From Branchiostoma floridae (Eukaryota; Chordata; Leptocardii; Amphioxiformes; Branchiostomatidae), in NCBI RefSeq assembly GCF_000003815.2, contig NC_049979.1, positions 28,986,226 through 29,050,225 on the forward strand: DNA of 64,000 nt. The letters are read 5' to 3'. Below are positions 57,701 through 64,000 of the stretch, in pieces. How positions within the stretch are numbered: the first letter of the stretch is position 1; each line of letters opens with the position of its first letter. A model generated the notes under the pieces. It did not search any database, was not told the DNA's origin, and saw only the letters and a list, made by a program, of their open reading frames with translations. A program made the translations under genes and the position numbers.

Positions 57701-58799
57701 CACACGAAATGGGGACAATTTTGATGACCTTGCCAAGATGCTTTGACTCTGGGTACACAAGAATACATCATGATCACATGTAGTCCAATCCGTCACCAGG
57801 GAGGATAACACAGTAGGACCTCTCCATAGGAAAGCATGTAAAAATATACAAGGCTTCAGAAAAGTACTAACCCTACTTTCAATCTTCATTTTTTTTTCTC
57901 CACCAGACAGTCACAAGGGTCATCTCTATACGATTAAGAGAAAAAATGATTGACTCAAACTTCGAGGAATGCTCGCTCTATGAAAGAATGACCCACCCGT
58001 ATGACCCGCCAACTGAAAGCCTTCTGCATTTCAACCTAACTGCCAAACTGAGCAAATTTTTACCAACATGGCAATGCTTAGACCCTACCTGTTCCTTCTA
58101 ACCCAAAATGTCTCCAGGTTGGGCCAGATATTTCAAGGGATTTTCAAGGATTTTGTGCCTTCTACTGTGCTACTCAACTCTGACGTCTACCCACCAATTG
58201 TTTTTTTTTTCTTTTATAGTCCTCTTTTGGTGCTCATTTGCAACCGGCAACAATGCATTACAAAGATTGAGGACAAGCATTACAGTAATGTATGGTAAGA
58301 CCAGTTATCGTGTGGAGCTATGCGGGACATTGTGATTTAAAGGGGACAGCGTACGGGGTAGGGGCAGCCGTAAGAGATAATTCTTGCTGAGTGAGCCCGC
58401 TTGATGGAAACGACCATAAACTGCTCCCATCCTTGACGATTTCAATCCAGACCTACCTAAATACCAGATGGCCTGTTTATTCTTAGATTTCACCCAAATG
58501 AACGTCGTGTAAAATGTTACTGATTGATATGTCAAAATAACAAACACTATCTTCATTTATAGCAGTTTGGCATCGACACCCGTAAGGCGTGAGGAGTGTT
58601 GATATTCCGCATATATATATAGCACAGAATGTACATTTTTTACATGTACACCAAATACGGAAAAACAAAAAATATTGGGAAGTATAGTAAAAGCCACAAA
58701 TATGAATTTATCAAATCCTGTATACTCAATATCAATTCGTATCGATATATCCAGACCAAACTAAATGCCAGATGACTTTTTTTTCCTTTTCAGAACACT
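57701..58799. other. No recognised gene
   Basis: T-rich patches and chance ORFs of 60-88 codons. Confidence 0.4.
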
Positions 58800-58950
58800 T
58801 AACCTTTGGAGCCGCATCTGTGAGCAGCGACATCTATACTGCAGTACAGTACGAACCACAGTCAGAATTGAAGTGAAGAAGACTACAGACGGTCACAGAA
58901 ACGACGGTTGAGTTTTTAAAAAAAAATTGGTTCTGTAGAAAGAATTTGGT
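58800..58950 (+). repeat. Penelope-like 3' tail repeat, copy
   Basis: GCCGCATCTGTGAGCAGCGA, CTGCAGTACAGTACGAACC, AGTCAGAATTG, then AAGAAGACTACAGACGGTCA and CAGAAACG. Confidence 0.6.
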
Positions 58951-59473
58951 TATTCTATTTTGATGTATATGACTGACATTGCAATTAAGACAAGAAAGGA
59001 CGTCTTATAGCTATGAGCAACGCTTGATTACAAGCAGTCTATTGTTCTAAACATTGCGTGTCTCAGATGAAAAAGCTACGCACGTGCTCACTAAGTATGA
59101 TTACATACGAACCAGTTAGGGGCCACCGAGGGGTCAAACAGAATATAAATATGCAGCCTAAACCAATCAATTTACCGACACTTACGCGGGGTGGGGGAGG
59201 GGGGTGCTCGGTAAGCTCTAAGAGGTCCATTTCCTGGCGCGCCCAGCCTCTAAGACCTAAATGGACAATTAAGTGAGGATAACACGGGGTCTTCAAGAGA
59301 TCAAGGCTACTTAGCTAAAATCGATGTTCTTTTTCCTTGCTGCGTACACGTATCTTTGGCTGAAAGGAGCGCGCGTATGTCTGATGGAAATGAAAATGGC
59401 ACTATCGCGAGTACCACCCACGAGGATTTTTCTCTGATATGTTTCTTTGCAGATTTTTCCATTTTTGTGCCGT

Positions 59474-60010
59474 CGTGTTGGCGTAAAGTTATAGGGTGTT
59501 TGGTCCACAACCCCGTGTTCGAATTCCCTGACATGCCAACGATATTGTGTCCTTGGGAAAGGCACTTTACACGGTTTCCTCACCCCAACTTGGGGTAAAA
59601 CTGGGTACCTGACTTCGGTTGAGGAGGTAAAAGGCAGTGAAAGGAGAGGGTTGGGCTCCACCTTCCAATACATGTACCATGCTCTAGCCACTAAGGATAA
59701 CAACCTATTGCCTCTACGGCATCGAAAAGGCTATGTGACTGCCTTTATGTTATCAAGCTTTTGGTTCTTTGTATGTGGTAATGTTCGAATAAGTTTAATT
59801 TCGCGGTAGCGGCAAAATGGAGTTTTCGCGCGGTAGCGCCATAGACTGCAGTTTCATATTATAATAGAAACATGTTCGCGGTGGTTTTAATTTTGCGGTG
59901 TAGTGGTCACCGCGAAACCCGCGAACATAAAGCCACCGCGAACATTTCTGCATTTACAGTATAAGGTTTAGTGTAGTGTCACATTGTCATTGTCTGTCCA
60001 AAAGCAAATA
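59474..60010 (+). repeat. SINE-C copy 5, tail interrupted
   Basis: GTGTTCGAATTCCCTGACAT (B box), CCTTGGGAAAGGCACTTTAC, GACTTCGGTTGAGGAGG, TAAAAGGCAGTGAAAGGAGA, CTCCACCTTCCAATAC, then CTTTGTATGTGGTA at 59767. The tail resumes after the insertion with GTTTAGTGTAGTGTCACATT, GTCATTGTCTGTCC at 59966-60000. Confidence 0.75.
59781..59962. mobile_element. GC-rich repeat inserted in a SINE tail
   Basis: The motif TTCGCGGT occurs on plus (about 59800, 59876) and as ACCGCGAA on minus sense (about 59911, 59936). The element ends GAACATTTCTGCATTTACAG, TATAA. Uninterrupted SINE-C tails (49290, 37200) show the insertion point between GTATGTGGTA and the GTGTAGTG part. Class unknown; a MITE is likely. Confidence 0.6.
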
Positions 60011-60663
60011 TGTAAGAAAAAAAATTCTATGTAAAATGGGGTTCCATGTTCGAGAAGTTACCTCGAGCACATTACAACAGCCTCAATACTCAGATGTGTA
60101 CCCACTGGCTGATTATAAGAAATATGATATAACGTTACACCTTCTTGCTACTGAGGCTTCTCTGTCATATTACGGATTTGCTAGAGTGTATACAGGACAC
60201 GGTGTTATCGGTATACCACAGCTAACTACCTCACACCACGTATTGGCTCAACTCAATCTGCTCCGTGATACTTATCGCTGTCACCAAATAGCGAAGCGTA
60301 ACGATCTGTGGTTTTAATCAGTGGGGTCGAAGAAGATGGGGTGTGGGGCGACAGGTATAATGAGAATCTATCTGATGAAAGGGTCCTCCACTGAGCGTCG
60401 CACTCCCGGCGGTTAAAAATAGACCATCTACGCGAGAGAAACGTACTTCAACCGTTTGAAAGAACTGCTCCGAAAGAGCTAATGATATCATGGATAATGC
60501 GTCAGAGCTAGGTAGGTTTTTAACTGGTACTCCAACGCACTGGAGTTGGAAGCTAAAGATAGGCATGATATAAGGGTGACTCAATGGTGACATGCACTTC
60601 AAAAGATGTCGTCTGTCACGATCGTCCTCTGTGCCACATTCGAAGGCAAATGAGCTTTGTGGT

Positions 60664-60935
60664 GTCATGTTGCGTAGCAGTAGAGTATTTGGCCCAGAAT
60701 CCAGAGGTCCTGGGTTTGAATTCTGTCATGCTACCGAACTTGTGAGCTTGGGAAAGACACTCAATGCGACATTCCTCACTCCGTCCAGGTGTAAAAGTTG
60801 GTACTTGGCGTTTGAGATGGTAAAAGGCAGTGGAAGGAGAGGGATGACTTCCAAGTTCCAATACCATGCCTTAGACACAGTAGATAACAATCCACTGCCC
60901 CTACAGCCTCAAAGGCACATGACTATCTATCTTGC
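60664..60935 (+). repeat. SINE-C copy 6
   Basis: A tRNA-like start TGTTGCGTAGCAGTAGAGTA, B box GGGTTTGAATTC, CTTGGGAAAGACACTCAATG, CACTCCGTCCAGGTGTAAAA, GGTAAAAGGCAGTGGAAGGA, AAGTTCCAATACCATGCC. Confidence 0.75.
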
Positions 60936-61804
60936 AATGAGCCGCTGGCTTAGAGCGTCACTTCTGGTATGATATGTCACTTCTGGTATGAACATGCATG
61001 ACATGCATAATGTTTGTCTATCTGACTGGTTGTTTGGTTAAATGATAGCTATCAATCATCGCCTACATTTGTCCATATGGCGCACAACACTCCAGCTGTT
61101 GCTGTGGACAACAGGAGGAAGAATTTGGCATACGATGAGTACGAATGACATGGAATGTAATCCGTCATAAAGATAAATATCTATGTTTATCTTTGCACTT
61201 GACATAAGTTAAGTAAAGAAAATAAAACTGTCACGGACATCTGGACCAACCAAAACTATCAAACAAGTAACCATCCAAGGAGGAAGGAAGGGGCGTTGGC
61301 AATGGAATAGATGGGATGATAATATAAGATAATGGACAGACATGATACAAGTGAGACACAGAGAAAACCAGATTAAACCGAGAAGGGTGGAAAAAACTGG
61401 TTGCAGGAGATTCTATGGTGCCCCACCGGTCAAATACTTAGACTTGGGGATAGTGTAGATAAGTGAACAAGGCGTTATTACTGGCAGTAGGTACCCATCA
61501 AAGTAATGAGGATGTTGTGACGTCTCTCTTTCGAAAGATGAATGCAGCTCCAACCAGGATGTCCCTCGAGGAACGGATGTTTCTCTTTGGCTTCGAACCG
61601 GAGCCTTCCAGTTATACGAACTATAGCTAATTGAAACCAGAAGCTCAACTGTGAAGCAGCTACAGGGACGTCCGTTAAGATCACTAAAGACCCCCAAAGA
61701 CTTTCGAAGGCCATAACCTCACCAACCGAAGACGGGTATCCATTTATGTCTGTGTGGGGCAACGAATTTCTTTATTTTCATGGACACAACTTGTAGCTAT
61801 GAAA
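60936..61804. other. No recognised gene
   Basis: Two overlapping 94-codon minus ORFs (61413-61762) are out of frame with each other and not family-like. Confidence 0.4.
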
Positions 61805-61865
61805 ACAAGGAGTCGAACTCGTGATCTCTCAATCCGCTAGCCCAACTGAACACTCGGCCATAGAG
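61805..61865 (-). repeat. tRNA-like sequence (SINE or tRNA relic)
   Basis: On minus: CTCTATGGCCGAGTGTTCAG (A-box region), a Ser/Leu-type layout, and GAGTTCGACTCC (B-box region). The T stem and acceptor stem do not pair, so it is not a working tRNA. A shorter copy of the 5' part lies at 62018-62045. Confidence 0.5.
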
Positions 61866-62045
61866 GACAGGAAATGAAGACACCACAAGACAACGCCGCT
61901 TACAACGGGAGTCCTACTGGATTCAACAGCTCAGGACACTACATCCAGAGGGCCTGAACCAGGAGTTCTTAGAGATCACAAGGGTTTGAAGAGCAGCATC
62001 TCGTCGTGACCGTCACCCAATGAACACTCGGCCATAGAGGCCACA

Positions 62046-63291
62046 TAACGAAAATATAGACTGTATTTTCGTTGGCCACAAAGAATCTGGTTTGCTCTAC
62101 GTAGGTCATCAACAGACGCCGGAATCATTAGCTTTGTCATTTGGTTTGCATAACATTGAGCGGCAATCTTCGAAGGCAAACCCTCGGGATATCATAGGAT
62201 ATCACTCTCTCGACCTTAGGCTCAACTACATTCTCAATTTGTAATGAAAACAAAATCTTCCTTCTTTTCTTCAACACACACAGACGCCGTGCAAAGCTTA
62301 TCAGCCAAAACATCACGTACGTACAGCACATAACAATGTTATCCGAGACATTGAAAAATCCCCACAGGCAATTTAATCAGGAAAACACAATAGCTGACTG
62401 CACTCCTGTTTCAATTGCATAATCTCCCTCTAGTGCCACAGCGATGGATGTGGGCGTGGTGAACAGTCGCAGATGATGTATCCCCCGGTAATACGTAGCG
62501 CAGAGATTGGAACATGGGCTTTGGTATGATTAAAACCCAAGGGCTTCCAAGGGCGTTTCCTGCCACAAGCGCGTGTCATCAAACCCGCCAGCCCTAAAGT
62601 TCCATTCTGCTGATTTGAATTACAAACAGTCTAACGGACGGGATACCCCTCAGGTAACGTGCAGCGCAGTCATGTATACGTCGATATTGTACTCTAGATA
62701 GAGTAGAAGATTTTTTATAGTAGAATAATGTAAATTATACAACAAAGAGAGAGTTGAACTTCGTAGATGGTTGCAATCTACGTCGCCCTGCAGTATACTC
62801 CTAAGTAATAAAGACAAATCCATATCTACAATGTGTTTTGACAAACAGTTGATTATGAAACATACCACTGCTCTTACATTTTCATTGTCACAAAGAAACG
62901 AGTCAAATGCAATAAGTAGATTATAATTCTTGACGATGTATTTGTAAACTATTCTATTTTGTTTTGTCCTGTACTGAACTTAGTGGGTAGATATGTAGAA
63001 TAAAGGTCTTGATGCACAAACACTGACGCCTCATTCCAAACAACTAGGAACTGAAACCAATACGTTGGTAGTTATAGTTGTAGACACGTTGTAGGTACAT
63101 GTAATATTTAGGTGTAGTGGGTGTAGCTCGAAGACAACCACACCATATAACCTAGGCTCAAATCCTCAAATCCAGGGATTCTTTAGAAGTTTGCGAATGT
63201 TAGATATTTACATATATGGAGAGATGTTGTTCGTGTTTACAATGCGGTCCCAAATGTAAAGGGATGTGATATTCACCAAGTAACAATGATG
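62046..63291. other. No recognised gene
   Basis: Nothing with family character. Confidence 0.4.
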
Positions 63292-63400
63292 ACGGTGTAT
63301 CTGCAAGTAGCGCCCCCTATGCTGCAGTGCAATGTGAACCAATCAGAATTGTCCTGAGAAGGTGACGGTTGAATAAATCACTTGTACAAAGGATCTCGTT
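63292..63400 (+). repeat. Penelope-like 3' tail repeat, short copy
   Basis: GTATCTGCAAGTAGCGCCCC, CTATGCTGCAGTGCAATGTG, CCAATCAGAATTGTCCTGAG, AAGGTGACGGTTGAATAAA. The GACGGTCACC part of the motif is lost. Confidence 0.6.
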
Positions 63401-63439
63401 ATTCAGTGACTTACCAACCTGATAAAACTGTCTTGAACC

Positions 63440-63660
63440 TTGAACCTTGAACGTGGACATCTTCAGAGATGCCTTCACGGGTCGCAATGGATCCTTAATA
63501 AAAATCCTTAAAACTGTCTAATAGTGCTATAACCTTCATAGACCATTTAAACCACTATTATTAATAGCAATCTCCACTATACGAGGAACCAATCCCATTA
63601 AGGATTTAATAACCCGCAGTCCAGAAAGTGACCCAACGTACCTTTTAATCAAAAGTGACT
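63440..63660 (-). mobile_element. Degraded LINE-A-like C-terminal region
   Basis: The minus frame contains GLRVIKSLMGLVPRIVE, resembling the P-R-T-x-x-E segment of LINE-A. After several stops it contains a TTTTAAGGATTTTTATTAAG part corresponding to the D-S-F-K-D region. Weak, decayed copy. Confidence 0.4.
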
Positions 63661-64000
63661 GATCTGATCAATTACATGTAGTACTTTGCAGTTCTCTTAC
63701 ACATAGTATAGAAAATTTAAACAAAGTTACTACTTCAAATTACTTTCTTATTGTATGGCAAGTGAGGTCAGGACCTCCATTGTAAAGCGTCGTGAGATGC
63801 AGAAAAATTATTTTACTGTATTTATAGATACATAACAAAAGACAATGAAAAAAACCATGACAAAAAAATGAAAGCAAGGCCTTTGAAAAAATGCTCTGTT
63901 TAGAATTGCTGAACAAATTAGAGTTAGTTGCTATACTAGGGATTCCCCTATAATATGTTAGACCTAACACATACAGCCAGCTTAGTAATGTGAAACTAAA
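63661..64000. other. No recognisable feature
   Basis: AT-rich; a 76-codon minus ORF (63740-63970) is not family-like. Confidence 0.4.

Noticed and set aside
60318-60668. 116-codon minus ORF with a Cys/His-rich start
   Set aside because: The cysteine spacing does not fit a LINE knuckle or another known zinc motif.

Overview
The window looks like gene-poor, repeat-rich chromosomal DNA from an invertebrate deuterostome, most likely a lancelet (Branchiostoma). There are no operons, no tightly packed ORFs and no bacterial signals. Coding matches occur as short exons with GT/AG borders or as 5'-truncated retrotransposon tails. The PAS exons sit between fly Eag and vertebrate KCNH1/KCNH5 in sequence. 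Several repeats match types I associate with amphioxus. The species call is inference, not a database result.

The only recognisable host gene is an ether-a-go-go (Eag, KCNH1/KCNH5-type) voltage-gated potassium channel on the minus strand. Three consecutive exons (29583-29706, 28805-28911, 26710-26838) encode most of the N-terminal PAS (eag) domain. Their splice phases agree perfectly (2/2, 1/1) and give an uninterrupted reading frame. The first coding exon (start codon side) and all channel-domain exons (S1-S6, pore, cyclic-nucleotide-binding-like domain) were not found. The 3' part should therefore lie beyond position 1, which would make 1-26709 mostly one very long intron. A possible but unrecognised terminal exon with a poly(A) signal is at 43565-44060 (minus).

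The rest is dominated by mobile and repeated DNA. (i) A ~200-bp nearly palindromic MITE, here called MITE-A, has ten full-length or nearly full-length copies plus one isolated arm, and that arm forms part of the splice donor of an eag exon. (ii) Five other inverted-repeat elements are present: MITE-B 11158-11320, MITE-C 7781-7984 and 56353-56482, MITE-D 53334-53567 with a partial copy at 4167, MITE-E 32023-32238, and a TTAA-flanked element 46406-46938. (iii) tRNA-derived SINEs occur, one split by a nested MITE and one interrupted in its tail. (iv) Non-LTR retrotransposon 3' ends from at least four families occur, including one LINE inserted in another. (v) A Penelope-like element C-terminus lies at 27563-27856, with several copies of a related 3' motif elsewhere. 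(vi) Tandem arrays are present: a 73-bp minisatellite, a 133-bp triplet, a CCAAT-containing triplet ending in a GC box and TATA motif, several two-copy duplications, and many GT/CA, TCTG and G tracts.

Remaining stretches show no recognisable gene and are noted as such. Repeat boundaries were read by eye and are approximate to several bases.
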